Shown: positions 49,521 through 58,995, numbered from the stretch's first letter. The stretch: DNA of 64,000 nucleotides from Embleya sp049739465 (GCF_049739465.1 NZ_JBMHHY010000002.1:186001-250000), one strand, 5' to 3'. The notes: generated by a model not told the origin, from the sequence alone. Translations and numbers: made by a program.

Positions 49521-51695
49521 TCACCGGTCCCCGGCGAATACCGGCTTCCGCTCCTGCTCGCCCCGACCGGCGGCCCGGGGCGGCGCGGCACGATCGGCGT
49601 GTCCGGGCCACCACGCGGCGTGCCCGATCAGGGCGGTCACCGAGGGGACCAGGAACATCGACATCACGAACGCCGAGATGCAGATGCCGACCGAGACCGC
49701 GAAGCCCATCTGGGTCATCATGTCGATGCCCGCCATCATCAGCGACGCGAACGTCCCCGCCAGGATGACACCCGCGGCGGCGATCGAGGGACCCGCGTGC
49801 TCGACCGCGAGTGCGGCGGCCTTCCTCGGCTGGTGCCCCTCCTTCGCCTCCTCGCGCAATCGGGCGACCATCAGGATGTTGTAGTCGGTGCCGATGGCGA
49901 CCACGAACATGTAGATCATCACCGGCAGCATGAACATCACGCCGGAGTTGCCGATCAGCGTCTGGAAGACGAAGACCGTCGCGCCGATCGTGGAGATGAA
50001 GCCCAGGACCACCGCCAGCATCAGGTACCACGGGGCCACCACGCTGCGCAGCAGCAGGCCGAGCACCAGGGCGATCAGCAGACCGGCGACCGGGAAGATC
50101 ACCGACAGGTCGCGGTTGGTGGCCTTGCGGATGTCGGTGAAGGCCGCGGTCTGGCCGCCGACCATCACCTTGGTGCCGTCGGGCTGGTGCGCGTGCGCGA
50201 AGTCGCGCAGCGGCGCGATGGTGTCCAGCGCCTTGTTCGCGAACGGGCTCTCCTTGAGCACGATGGCGATCTCGGCGGACATCCCGTCGGCACTGGCCTT
50301 GACGTGCGAGCCGTTGGCGTTCTCGCCGGCCTCGTTGAGGTCGCCGACGCCCTTGACGTCCTTGAGCGAGAGCGCGAACTTCTCCGCCGCGCCCGTGTCG
50401 ATCGGCCGCCCGTTGGTGCTCTTGAGGTAGACCTGCGTCGGGTTGAGCGTGCCCGCCGGGAAGTCGATCTGCATGTCCTTCATCGACTTGGCCGACTCGG
50501 TGTTCCCGGGCAGCTGACCGAACTGGTCGTAGTCCGCCTTGAAGTTCAGCGCGCCGGCGGCGAAGGCCACCATGATCACGCCGGAGACCAGCGCGACCGC
50601 GACCGGCTTGCGCCCGACCAGGCCGCCGATCTTGTGGAACGCGGTGCCCTTGGGCTGCTGCTGCCAGGTCTTGGACGGCCAGAACACCTTCGGGCCGATC
50701 AGCGACACCACGGCGGGCACCAGGGTCAGCGCGGCGATCGCCATCACGATGACCGCGATGGCCAGACCCGGACCCATCGACTTGAACGCGCCGAAGGTGG
50801 CGAGCAACATCGCGCCGAACGCGATCACCACGGCGCCGGCGGCCGAGGCGATGGCCTCGCCGACCCGCTCGACCGAGACGATCATCGCCTGCTTCTTGTC
50901 GTCGCCCGCGCGCAACCGTTCCCGATAGCGGAACAGCAGGAAGAGGATGTAGTCGGTGCCGATGCCGAACAACACCACGATCAGGATCGTGTTGAGCGAC
51001 TGGTCCACCTGCAGGCCGGTCGCCTTGCCCACGATCGCGATCACCGGCGACGCGACCTGGGATACCAGGGCGACCATGATCACCGGCAGCAGGGCCGCGA
51101 TCGGGCTCCGGTAGATCACCAGGAGCAGCACGATGATCAGCACGATGGTGACGATGCCGACGATCGCCTCGGCCTTCTTGAAGGCGTCCTCGTTGTCGAC
51201 GTTGATCGCCACGCCGCCGGTGAAGCCGAGCTTGAGGTCGGTCCCGTCGACCATCGGCTTGGCCTTGTCGCGCAGGTGCTTGAGCGCCTCGTTGACGAAC
51301 TTGTCCTGCTGATTGCCCTTGATATAGGCATGGCCCAGGGCGATCTTGTCCTTGGCCGCGCCCGCCTCGACCTTGCTCACATGCTCGACGCCGGCCGCAC
51401 CGAGCTTGCCGGTGATGTCCTTGACCCTGGTCTTGTCGGCCTCGGTCAGGTTCTTCCCGTCACCACGCTTGAAGACCATCAGCGCGGTCTGATCGGTGGA
51501 CTGTGGGAATGCCTTCTCGGCCAGTTTCTGCGCCTGCACGGACTCGTACTTGCTGGGCAGGAAGCTCGACTGGTCCTGGTTGGTCAGATCGCTCAGCTTC
51601 GGCGCGAACATGACCAGGGCCACCGCGGCGATCAGCCAGGCGGCGATGACCTTCCAGGGGTTGTGGACGACGAGCCTGCCGAGTCGTCCGAACAT
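49521..51695 (-). CDS. MMPL family (RND-type) transporter
   Basis: A 724-residue exporter of the MMPL/RND superfamily: an N-terminal helix, a large periplasmic loop (about 35-180), helices 2-6, a second loop (about 380-520) and helices 7-12. The proton-relay motifs FGIGTDYILFLLFRYRE (about 235-251) and VAIGTDYNILMVARLREE (about 600-617) contain the paired Asp-Tyr of this family. It may export lipids or lipophilic drugs. The ATG at 51695 starts an operon with the kinase and regulator. A Rex/Crp-like palindrome lies 58 bases upstream. Confidence 0.93.
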   Translation of the reverse strand: MFGRLGRLVVHNPWKVIAAWLIAAVALVMFAPKLSDLTNQDQSSFLPSKYESVQAQKLAEKAFPQSTDQTALMVFKRGDGKNLTEADKTRVKDITGKLGAAGVEHVSKVEAGAAKDKIALGHAYIKGNQQDKFVNEALKHLRDKAKPMVDGTDLKLGFTGGVAINVDNEDAFKKAEAIVGIVTIVLIIVLLLVIYRSPIAALLPVIMVALVSQVASPVIAIVGKATGLQVDQSLNTILIVVLFGIGTDYILFLLFRYRERLRAGDDKKQAMIVSVERVGEAIASAAGAVVIAFGAMLLATFGAFKSMGPGLAIAVIVMAIAALTLVPAVVSLIGPKVFWPSKTWQQQPKGTAFHKIGGLVGRKPVAVALVSGVIMVAFAAGALNFKADYDQFGQLPGNTESAKSMKDMQIDFPAGTLNPTQVYLKSTNGRPIDTGAAEKFALSLKDVKGVGDLNEAGENANGSHVKASADGMSAEIAIVLKESPFANKALDTIAPLRDFAHAHQPDGTKVMVGGQTAAFTDIRKATNRDLSVIFPVAGLLIALVLGLLLRSVVAPWYLMLAVVLGFISTIGATVFVFQTLIGNSGVMFMLPVMIYMFVVAIGTDYNILMVARLREEAKEGHQPRKAAALAVEHAGPSIAAAGVILAGTFASLMMAGIDMMTQMGFAVSVGICISAFVMSMFLVPSVTALIGHAAWWPGHADRAAPPRAAGRGEQERKPVFAGDR

Positions 51696-51752
51696 TGATC
51701 TCTCCTCGGTCGCGTGCGCGATCCCGCGGTGTGACCGGCCCCCGAGGACAGT

Positions 51753-51770
51753 TTGTGATTGATTTCACAA
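51753..51770. promoter_or_regulatory. Rex/Crp-like palindrome upstream of the MMPL operon
   Basis: TTGTGA-TTGATT-TCACAA fits TGTGA-N6-TCACA, the consensus shared by Rex operators (compare those before cydA) and Crp-family sites. It is 58 bases before the MMPL ATG, a normal operator position. It lacks the inner A/T of the strict Rex pattern on one side. Confidence 0.6.
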
Positions 51771-52037
51771 GCCGTGCCGATCGCCGCACGAGCCGAGAGA
51801 ACGCTGGTGGTGTCAGCCTCGAAGGTAGCCGGCGCCGAACGGGCACTTCAACCGAAATCACGACCGGGGACCCAAGTTCCGCCCCCGGGACTAGAGGGGC
51901 GCACCGCCGGCGCAGACACGTCCCCGACCTCGTACTCCAGCGGAAGTACGCGGGGATCGTGCGCGGGGATGAACGGTGATCCGACCGTCACCAAGCGCGA
52001 ATCCGGCGAACGCCGGGCGGGCGGCGCCGCGCGCCCG

Positions 52038-52118
52038 GTCGAGCGATACACGCACGCCGCGGGCTGCCGGGACCCCCGTGCGTCCCGGCAGCCCGCGGCG
52101 TGCGCGGTATCGCTCGAC
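52038..52118. terminator. Very long terminator hairpin
   Basis: Arms of 12 bases (52038-52049, 52107-52118) and about 23 bases inside, including GCACGCCGCGGGCTGCCGGGAC with its complement, pair almost continuously around an 8-base loop. It follows the minus-strand Sensor-domain gene and probably also insulates the MMPL promoter. Confidence 0.75.
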
Positions 52119-52126
52119 TCGGTGCG

Positions 52127-52786
52127 CTACGCGGCGGCGGCGTAGGCGACCGGCATCACGCTCGGCTGCGGGGCGGCGGGCGGGGCCAGCAGCGTCCGGG
52201 TCCACCGGGCGTGCGCCCGCAGCAGCGCCGGACCGGTCAGGAAGCCGGCCACCACCGACACCGCGCCCAGCGCGACCGCCCAGTGCGCGTCCGAGGCGCC
52301 GCGCACGTGGATGAAGCCGTACCAGTTCGAGCCCCCGTGGTTCGCGATCGGCTCCCAGATGTACGGCATGATCAGGCCCTCCACGCCGAACACGATCAGC
52401 GCGATCGGGAGCAGCGCGAGCAGCACCCCGATCACCGGGTTGACCAGCGTCCACAGCAGATCCCGCCAGGTCGCCGGGTCGGACAACAGCGCGACATTGC
52501 GCCGCCACAGGCCACTGATCCCGCCGCCGGCCGCGGGCACCGGGCGGTACGGCTGCGCGATCTCGACCCCCGACCAGCGCGCGGCCTGTCGCCGCGAGCG
52601 CCGGGCCAGCAGCCGCGTCGCGTAGACGGCCGGCGGCAACATCAGCAGGCCGACGCCGGCCGGGATGGTCCCGATCGCGGTCGCCGTCACCGTGCACAAC
52701 GCGACCTGCGGCACCGCCTGTGCGCCCAGCGCCAGCCCGCGCAGCGGTGCAACGGCCGTCGAGCCCAGGGTCCCCGTGGTGTTCAT
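52127..52786 (-). CDS. Stand-alone Sensor-domain membrane protein
   Basis: A 219-residue membrane protein with about four hydrophobic segments and the pattern of the PF13796 Sensor domain, normally the N-terminal part of actinobacterial histidine kinases. Features: LALGAQAVPQVALCTVTATAIG, RYRPV-like ALLSDPATWRDLLWTLVNPVIG, and a hydrophobic pair near the C-terminus. No kinase part follows, so it is either a free sensor/partner or a remnant of a kinase. The ATG at 52786 is a fair start. It is terminated by a strong hairpin at 52038-52118. Confidence 0.75.
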   Translation of the reverse strand: MNTTGTLGSTAVAPLRGLALGAQAVPQVALCTVTATAIGTIPAGVGLLMLPPAVYATRLLARRSRRQAARWSGVEIAQPYRPVPAAGGGISGLWRRNVALLSDPATWRDLLWTLVNPVIGVLLALLPIALIVFGVEGLIMPYIWEPIANHGGSNWYGFIHVRGASDAHWAVALGAVSVVAGFLTGPALLRAHARWTRTLLAPPAAPQPSVMPVAYAAAA

Positions 52787-52949
52787 GATCGCGATGTCCT
52801 TTCGCTGTTCGTTCCGCTCGGCCGCCCCGGCCTCGCAGGAACAAATCTGCCGGCGCGCAGGGGGCGGGACACTGCGTCGAAACCCCGATCCGGGGTGGGT
52901 CTGGACCCACCCCGACCGGGGGTACGACGCCCCGCCGGGCGGGCCCGGG

Positions 52950-54491
52950 TCAGCTCGGCGTCGCCGCCGGCTCCCGAGCGGGCCGCGTGGCCGCCCGGTC
53001 GGCGGCCGGCGTCGGCGTCGGGCCCGGCCGCATCAGGAAGGTGACCAACCCGGCGGCCAGGACCCCGACGACGCCCGCCACCAGGTAGGTCGACTGCACG
53101 CCGGCCACCGCCGCGTGGTGCGCCGCACCGTCCAGGAACGCCCGGCCCTCCGGCCCGGCGGCCCGCACCAGGCCGGGCGTCTGCCCACCGGCGATCATGT
53201 GCGCCGTGCCCGCCGGGTCGGCTACCCCGCGCCCGGCCAGGTCCTCCCGGGCCCGCGCGGTGAACACGCTGCCCAGCGCGGCGATGCCGAACGCGAAGCC
53301 CAGCTGCCGGGTGGTGTTGACCGCGCCGGCGGCCATCCCGCCGCGCTGCGCCGACACCAGCGACATCGAGACCGAACCCAGGATCGGGGTGGCCAGCCCC
53401 ACCCCCACCCCGACCAGCGCGAACCCCGGCACCAGCGCCGGCCACCCCGCCGAACCGTGCAGCAGCGCCGCGGTGACCAGCCCACCCGCCCCGACGAACA
53501 ACAACCCGCCACCGATCACCAGATCCGGCCGGCGCCCGTGCAACATCCGCCCGAGCACCGCCGAGACGCCGAACGCGACGATCGACATCGGCAGCCCGGT
53601 CAGCCCCGCGCCGATCGGGCTCATCCCCCGCACCGACTGCAACCAGATCGAGGTGTAGGAGAACGCGGCGAAGGCCGCGAAGGTGAGCAGGAAGCCCGCG
53701 AGCAGCACGCCGACGAACGAGCGGTTGCGCAGCAGGGCGAGGTCGAACATCGCGTGTTCCGAACGCAGTTCGATCACCACGAACGCGGCCACCGCGAGCA
53801 CCGAGGCGGCCAACAGCCACCAGACGCCGGCGTCCGACCAGCCGTCCTCATTGGCCCGGATCAGCCCGTAGGTCGCCGCCGCCGCGGCGACGGTGAAGCC
53901 GACCATGCCGGCCGGGTCCAGCCGACCCTTGACCGGAGTGTGCGCGTCCACCAGCACTCGCACGCACAACCCCATGGCCACCGCGCTGACCGGCAGGTTG
54001 ACGAAAAAGATCCAGCGCCAGGACACGCCCTCGGTGAGCAGTCCGCCCAGGATCGGCCCCACCGCGGCCGACGCACCCGCCACCGCGCCCCACACGCCGT
54101 ACGCGCTGCCCCGGTCGCGCCCGGTGTAGGCGCTGTTGAGCAGGGCGAACGTGGTCGCGAACATCGCCGCGGCGCCGATCCCCTGCACGGCCCGCGCCGC
54201 GATCAGCACCCCCGTACCCGGCGCGAGCCCGCAGACCAGCGACGAGATCGCGAAGACCGCGAGTCCGCCGACGTAGATCCGGCGGTGCCCGAACCGGTCG
54301 GCGATCGAACCGGCGCCGAGCACGAGTGCGGCCGGCGCCAGGGCGTAGGCGTCGATCACCCACTGCAGCGCGCCGAACGAGGCGTCCAGGTCGCCGACCA
54401 TGTCCGGCAGGGCGACGTTCACGATCGTGACGTCGATCAACAACATGAAGGTGCCCAGGCACACCGTGATCAGTGGCAGCCACTTGCGCAT
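52950..54491 (-). CDS. DHA2-type MFS drug exporter
   Basis: A 513-residue, 14-helix major-facilitator exporter of the DHA2 family. It begins with the motif LGTFMLLIDVTIVNVALPDM, then GSIADRFGHRRIYVGGL (motif A) and AVAGASAAVGPILGGLL (motif C, drug antiporters). It probably pumps out antibiotics or quaternary compounds. The ATG at 54491 is chosen over ATG 54566, which would add a polar N-terminus. It is divergent from a LysR regulator (54613), which is likely its regulator. Confidence 0.9.
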   Translation of the reverse strand: MRKWLPLITVCLGTFMLLIDVTIVNVALPDMVGDLDASFGALQWVIDAYALAPAALVLGAGSIADRFGHRRIYVGGLAVFAISSLVCGLAPGTGVLIAARAVQGIGAAAMFATTFALLNSAYTGRDRGSAYGVWGAVAGASAAVGPILGGLLTEGVSWRWIFFVNLPVSAVAMGLCVRVLVDAHTPVKGRLDPAGMVGFTVAAAAATYGLIRANEDGWSDAGVWWLLAASVLAVAAFVVIELRSEHAMFDLALLRNRSFVGVLLAGFLLTFAAFAAFSYTSIWLQSVRGMSPIGAGLTGLPMSIVAFGVSAVLGRMLHGRRPDLVIGGGLLFVGAGGLVTAALLHGSAGWPALVPGFALVGVGVGLATPILGSVSMSLVSAQRGGMAAGAVNTTRQLGFAFGIAALGSVFTARAREDLAGRGVADPAGTAHMIAGGQTPGLVRAAGPEGRAFLDGAAHHAAVAGVQSTYLVAGVVGVLAAGLVTFLMRPGPTPTPAADRAATRPAREPAATPS

Positions 54492-54612
54492 GTCGATACC
54501 CGTGTTTCCGGCGAGGGTGGTGATGGGTCGGGACCGGCCCGGATGCCAAGTCTGATGGTCCGTCATCCAGAAATCCAACAGCTGGTAATGCTGCGAGCTA
54601 GAATCCACAGTC

Positions 54613-55503
54613 ATGGAACTGAGGCAGCTCGAATACTTCGTCGCGGTCGCCGAGGAGCGGAACTTCACCCGGGCCGCGGAGCGCGTACACATCAGCCAGT
54701 CGGGGGTCAGCGCGCAGATCCGGCAGCTCGAACGCGAGCTCGGCGCCGAGCTGTTCGAGCGCTCGGCGCGTACGGTCACGCTCAGCGTCACGGGCAAGGC
54801 CGCGCTCGAACACGCCCGCGCGGCGCTGGCCGCCGTCGGGGCGGTCGGTCAGGCGGTCGGCGAGGTGACCGATCTGATCCGCGGCCGGCTCACCGTCGGC
54901 ATGGTCATCGGCTGCACCATCACCCCGCTCTTCGACGCCCTCGCCGGGTTCCATCGGGCCCACCCGGGCGTGGAGATCTCGCTCCTGGAGGACAACTCCG
55001 ACCGACTGATCGAAGCGGTCCGGGCCGGCACCACCGACCTGGCCCTGATCGGCGCCGCCGGCAGCACCCCCGAGGGCCTGGAGGCGCTGACCATCATCAG
55101 CGAACGCCTGGTCGCGGTCTTCCCGCCCGACCACCCGCTGGCCGACCGCCCGCACCTGACCCTGGCCGACCTGGCCGCCCACCCGATCGCCTGCATGCCC
55201 CCCGGCACCGGCCTGCGCACCGTCTTCGACCGAGCCTGCCTGGCCCGGGACGTACACCCGGTGATCGCCCTCGAAGCCAGCGCGGCCGACGCCATCGCCG
55301 ACCTGACCACCCGGGGCCTGGCCGTCGGCATCCTCAGCGAGTCGATCGCCACCCGCTACCGCGACCACCTGACCGCGAGCACGATCGACGACGTCGAACT
55401 GCCGGGCCTATTGGCCCTGATCTGGAAGGACCCGCGCAACCCCGCCGTCCGCGAACTCCTGTCCCACACCCGCCGAGCCTTCGCGCGCCCCACCCCGCTC
55501 TGA
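54613..55503 (+). CDS. LysR family transcriptional regulator
   Basis: A 296-residue LysR regulator: helix-turn-helix at 1-60 (LRQLEYFVAVAEERNFTRAA, SGVSAQIRQLERELGAELFER) and effector domain (about 90-290). The start is ATG at 54613. Its promoter overlaps that of the divergent DHA2 exporter, in a gap of 121 bases holding ATCCAACAGCTGGTAATGC-like dyads. The product probably activates the exporter in response to a small molecule. Confidence 0.92.
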   Translation: MELRQLEYFVAVAEERNFTRAAERVHISQSGVSAQIRQLERELGAELFERSARTVTLSVTGKAALEHARAALAAVGAVGQAVGEVTDLIRGRLTVGMVIGCTITPLFDALAGFHRAHPGVEISLLEDNSDRLIEAVRAGTTDLALIGAAGSTPEGLEALTIISERLVAVFPPDHPLADRPHLTLADLAAHPIACMPPGTGLRTVFDRACLARDVHPVIALEASAADAIADLTTRGLAVGILSESIATRYRDHLTASTIDDVELPGLLALIWKDPRNPAVRELLSHTRRAFARPTPL

Positions 55504-55662
55504 CCCGAAGCCACCCGGATCCGTCACGCACCACGGGCGGCACTCGGCTGCCGGACTGCGCGCCGAGCCGATCGCCGAACCGGAATTCCTCGACCGGGTA
55601 CGCCGGATGCCCGCCGGCACCCGCTGCACCATCTCGGTCTGCACCCGCGCACGTCGAGAAGG

Positions 55663-56232
55663 TCAAGTGACCTCCCAGGCCGCCTCGATCATCGGGAAGA
55701 TCTCGTCCACCGCGCCGTCCGGATCGGCCGCCTCGCAGGCCAGTGAATAGGCGTCGATCACGAATCTGGCGATCGCCCGGCAGGCCGTCGTGGTCCGTGC
55801 CGGGTCGAGTTCGGCGGCGATGGCCGTCGCCAGCGAGTCCGCGTGGCGCAGCCTCATCGACTCCTCGTACTCCCGCAGGGCACGGGATTCGTCGATCAGG
55901 CGCCGGATCGGGGCGGCGCCGTCCGCCGTGCAATGGCGCACCATGGCCAGGACCTCGCTGCGCAGCGCGGGGATCAGCGGCTCGTCCGGCGCCCGGCCGG
56001 TGACCGCCTGCGTGAGGCGTTGCTCGAAGTCCCGGTCCTGCTCGAACACCAGGGCCTCTTTCGAGGCGAAGTGGGAAAAGAGCGTGGTCACGGCCACGTC
56101 GGCCGCGGCGGCCACGTCACGGATGCCCACCGCGTCGTACCCACGTTCCAGGAAGAGCCGCAGGGCCGTGTCGGCGATCTTCCGGCGGGTCGCGGCCTTC
56201 TTGCGCTCACGGCGTCCGGGCGGCTCGATCAT
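55663..56232 (-). CDS. TetR family transcriptional regulator
   Basis: A 189-residue TetR regulator: N-terminal helix-turn-helix (about 10-55: KAATRRKIADTALRLFLERGYDAVGIRDVAAAADVAVTTLFSHF, written in part) and a ligand-binding C-terminal domain. The start is ATG at 56232. It is divergent from a quinone oxidoreductase (56303-57196). A perfect 19-base palindrome (56272-56290) between them is the probable operator, so it should repress the oxidoreductase and perhaps itself. Confidence 0.93.
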   Translation of the reverse strand: MIEPPGRRERKKAATRRKIADTALRLFLERGYDAVGIRDVAAAADVAVTTLFSHFASKEALVFEQDRDFEQRLTQAVTGRAPDEPLIPALRSEVLAMVRHCTADGAAPIRRLIDESRALREYEESMRLRHADSLATAIAAELDPARTTTACRAIARFVIDAYSLACEAADPDGAVDEIFPMIEAAWEVT

Positions 56233-56271
56233 GGCGTGACACTATCAGATACAAAGCCGTAACCGTTGTTG

Positions 56272-56290
56272 AACACTAACCGTTAGTGTT
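56272..56290. promoter_or_regulatory. TetR operator palindrome
   Basis: AACACTAAC-C-GTTAGTGTT is a perfect inverted repeat with a single central base. It abuts an ATG at 56291 and lies 40 bases from the TetR start. Confidence 0.75.
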
Positions 56291-56302
56291 ATGTTCGCCC
56301 GC

Positions 56303-57196
56303 ATGAAAAAAGTGAGCTTCGCCGAGTTCGGCGGTCCGGACGTGCTGCGCCTCGTGGACGCCGAGGAGCCCCACGCGGGCCCCGGCCGAATACGCATCGC
56401 GGTGCGGGCCGCGGGCGTGAACCCCGTCGACTGGCGGATCCGTGAAGGCCAGATCCTGCAGGCCCATCCGATCGAGTTGCCCGCCGGAGTCGGGCTGGAC
56501 GCCGCCGGGGTGGTGGACGAGGTCGGCGAGGGCGTCGCCGATGTCCGGATCGGCGACCACGTGTTCGGCGAAGGCTCGAGCACCTATGCCGAGTTCGCCG
56601 TGTTGTCGGCCTGGGCCCGGATGCCCGATGGGCTGACCTTCGAGGAGGCGGCCGGATACCCCTCCGTGGTGGAGACCGCGCTGCGCGTCATCCGCGAGGT
56701 CGGCGTGCAGCCGGGGCAGACGCTGCTGGTCAGCGGCGCGTCCGGGGGAGTCGGCTCGGCGGTGCTACAGATCGCCCGCGACCGCGGCATCACGGTGATC
56801 GGCACCGCCGGGGCCGCGAACCAGGACTATCTGCGCGGCCTGGGCGCCGTCGCCACGACGTACGGCGAGGGCTGGGTCGAGCGGGTGGGCCGGCTCGGCC
56901 GGGTCGACGCGGCTCTCGATCTGGCCGGCTCGGGCGTGCTCCGCGAACTCGTCGAGCTGACCGGGGATCCGCAGAAGGTGATCTCCATCGCCGATCTCGC
57001 CGCGCCCGAGTTCGGTGTGCGCTTCTCCGGCGTGGCCGGGAGCGTGCCGGCCGCACTCGCCGAGGCCGCCGACCTCATCTCACGGGGAAGGCTGCACATC
57101 CCGGTCGAGAAGTCGTACCCCCTCGCCGAGGCCGCGGCGGCGCACATCGACAGCCGAGCCGGCCACGCACGCGGCCGCCGAGTCGTGATCGTCTGA
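56303..57196 (+). CDS. NADPH:quinone oxidoreductase-like MDR enzyme
   Basis: A 297-residue zinc-free medium-chain reductase: FAEFGGPDVLRLVD at the N-terminus, VDEVGEGVADVRIGDHVFG in the GroES-like part, and LLVSGASGGVGSAVLQIARD, the Rossmann motif. It probably reduces quinones or enones during electrophile stress. An ATG at 56291 would abut the TetR operator; the second ATG at 56303 gives the family-typical start MKKVSFAEFGG. Neither has a clear ribosome binding site, so leaderless translation is likely. The TetR gene is divergent. Confidence 0.85.
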   Translation: MKKVSFAEFGGPDVLRLVDAEEPHAGPGRIRIAVRAAGVNPVDWRIREGQILQAHPIELPAGVGLDAAGVVDEVGEGVADVRIGDHVFGEGSSTYAEFAVLSAWARMPDGLTFEEAAGYPSVVETALRVIREVGVQPGQTLLVSGASGGVGSAVLQIARDRGITVIGTAGAANQDYLRGLGAVATTYGEGWVERVGRLGRVDAALDLAGSGVLRELVELTGDPQKVISIADLAAPEFGVRFSGVAGSVPAALAEAADLISRGRLHIPVEKSYPLAEAAAAHIDSRAGHARGRRVVIV

Positions 57197-57412
57197 GCCC
57201 TTCCCCACCCGATCACCCGCCCCGGCAGGCCGAATTCCTTCCCCGGAAGACCGGCCGGCCGGTGCAGGGTCTCGCGGCTCGTGTCGGACGCCGACCCCGT
57301 GACCGGCAAGTGCATCCGCCGGCTCGTGCCGGGTCGGATGTTTGGCGTCTCGGCTCGTGTCGGAAAACCGAGGGCGTCGCCGGCCGCCGGCCGCCAGGCG
57401 GCTAGGTGACAC

Positions 57413-58702
57413 CTACGGCTTGGCCGACGAGGTGACCGCCGATCCGACCGGGACTGCCGAGTCCGGCACCCCGGCGTAGTCGGGCAGCTCGACGCCGTTG
57501 AGCGCGCGCCCGACCAGCTCCATGAACCATTCGCCGGCGAAATCGGGGCCCGGCTCGGCGTCCGGCCCGCGAACGTCGCGGCTGCGGGCGTTCAACCGGC
57601 CGATCTCCTGGTTGGCCTCGACGAACGAGCGCATCCGCGCCTCGTAGCGAGCGAACCCCACGTCGGGGTCCCATCCGGCGGCGGCCAGCTCTGCGGCCAG
57701 CACGTAGGCACCGACCAGGGCCAGCCCGGTGCCCTGCCCGGACATCGGCGACGAGCTGAACGCCGCGTCCCCGAGCAACCCCACCCGTCCACTCGACCAG
57801 CGATCCATCACCACCTGGGCGACCTGGTCGAGGTAGAAGTCCGGGGTGTCGTCCAGGTGCGCGAGGATGTCCGGGGTCAACCAGCCCAGGCCCGCCATCC
57901 GCTCCCGCAGCAGGACCTTCTGGGCCGCGACGTCACGGTGGTCGACGTCGAAGTCGGCCGAGGCGAAGTAGAACATGGCCATCGCCCGGGTGGCGTCCTG
58001 GATGGGCCGCAGAAGGGCGGAGCGCCCGGACTCCTGATCCTGGTACTCGAGCAACCAGCGGTCCAGCCCGAACTCGTTGGGCACACTGTAGAAGGCCAGC
58101 ACGTGCCCGAGGTGGCGGAGAAACCGCTCATGCGGCCCGAAGACCATCGCTCGCAGCTCCGAGTGCAGCCCGTCCGCCCCGACCACCAAGTCGAAGCGCC
58201 GCCGGTTGCCGCCCGCGAAGACCACGTCGACCCCATCCGCGTCTTGGACGAGGTCGACGATTCGGTCTCCGAAGACGTACTCGATGTCGTCGCGGGTGTG
58301 GTCGTAGAGCACCTGGGACAGGTCCCCGCGCAGGATCTCGATGTCTGCGATGAACCCGTCGCCACCGTCGTCGTCGACCCGAAAGGTCTCCAGCACCTGC
58401 CCGTCCGCGTCCACGGTGTGCGCACCGGCGGTGTCGGTGCAGGCCGCGCGCACCGCCGCAGCCAATCCCATGCGCCCGATGACCTCCCTGGCGACCCCGC
58501 GCGCGTCCACCGCCTGCCCGCCGGGACGCAGCTCGGGAGCCCGCTCCACCACGGTCACCTCAGCCCCCCGCCGGCTCAGCCAGTGGGCCAGCGCGGGTCC
58601 CGCGATGCTCGCCCCCGCCACCAACACCCTGGGACCGCTCACCCGCGTCCCGTGCCCGCCCGTCCGGATCGCATGAACCTGGTCGGAGTCGTCGACGCTC
58701 AT
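57413..58702 (-). CDS. FAD-dependent monooxygenase (PHBH/TetX-like)
   Basis: A 429-residue flavoprotein: VLVAGASIAGPALAHWLSRRG is the FAD dinucleotide motif, DLVVGADGLHSELRAM is the DG motif, and VGLLGDAAFSSSPMSGQGTGLAL is the GD/riboflavin motif. It resembles aromatic hydroxylases and tetracycline-modifying TetX-like enzymes. The ATG at 58702 follows AGGAGGCAGTG. It lies 293 bases from the dnaB end and has no obvious partner genes. Confidence 0.9.
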   Translation of the reverse strand: MSVDDSDQVHAIRTGGHGTRVSGPRVLVAGASIAGPALAHWLSRRGAEVTVVERAPELRPGGQAVDARGVAREVIGRMGLAAAVRAACTDTAGAHTVDADGQVLETFRVDDDGGDGFIADIEILRGDLSQVLYDHTRDDIEYVFGDRIVDLVQDADGVDVVFAGGNRRRFDLVVGADGLHSELRAMVFGPHERFLRHLGHVLAFYSVPNEFGLDRWLLEYQDQESGRSALLRPIQDATRAMAMFYFASADFDVDHRDVAAQKVLLRERMAGLGWLTPDILAHLDDTPDFYLDQVAQVVMDRWSSGRVGLLGDAAFSSSPMSGQGTGLALVGAYVLAAELAAAGWDPDVGFARYEARMRSFVEANQEIGRLNARSRDVRGPDAEPGPDFAGEWFMELVGRALNGVELPDYAGVPDSAVPVGSAVTSSAKP

Positions 58703-58873
58703 CACTGCCTCCTGTGCTTCCTCCCGCGCTGGAACGCTCCCGGCACAGGCCCATCGCTGTCGGTGTATCCAGCCGTATCGACCACGGATCCGCACAAAAC
58801 TCATCGGTCACGGCAGACATTGATGAGAAACGCCAACTCCGATGAGACTCACATCAACCCAGACTGGTGCAAA

Positions 58874-58891
58874 CCAGGCGAACCAGCCTGG
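58874..58891. terminator. Possible terminator after dnaB
   Basis: CCAGGC (58874-58879) and GCCTGG (58886-58891) form a short stem about 100 bases past the dnaB stop on the minus strand. It is weak. The rest of the gap to 58703 holds nothing clear. Confidence 0.35.
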
Positions 58892-58995
58892 CTGGGCCGC
58901 CGCCTGAGACTTCGCCAGATCTGCGCGCAACACAGTGAAACTCTGGAAAGACCAGTGAAAACGGGCACCGAAATTTGGGACCCCACAGCCGGGGC

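Larger units (their letters stand above)
51696..52126. other. Regulatory intergenic region between the MMPL operon and the Sensor-domain gene
   Basis: No gene is supported in this 431-base gap. It contains a Rex/Crp-type palindrome (51753-51770) that would serve the MMPL operon and a very long terminator hairpin (52038-52118) for the upstream gene. A weakly paired GGGACCCAAGTTCCG (about 51865-51881) is a poor match to the DosR box. Confidence 0.6.

Noticed and set aside
51860..51890. DosR-type box GGGACCCAAGTTCCG
   Set aside because: It differs from the consensus at too many positions on one side, and the gene next to it is not part of a known DosR regulon.
55504..55662. Small coding frame between LysR and TetR genes
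   Set aside because: One frame reads plausibly (EFLDRVRRMPAG) but has no start codon or ribosome binding site and no recognisable family.
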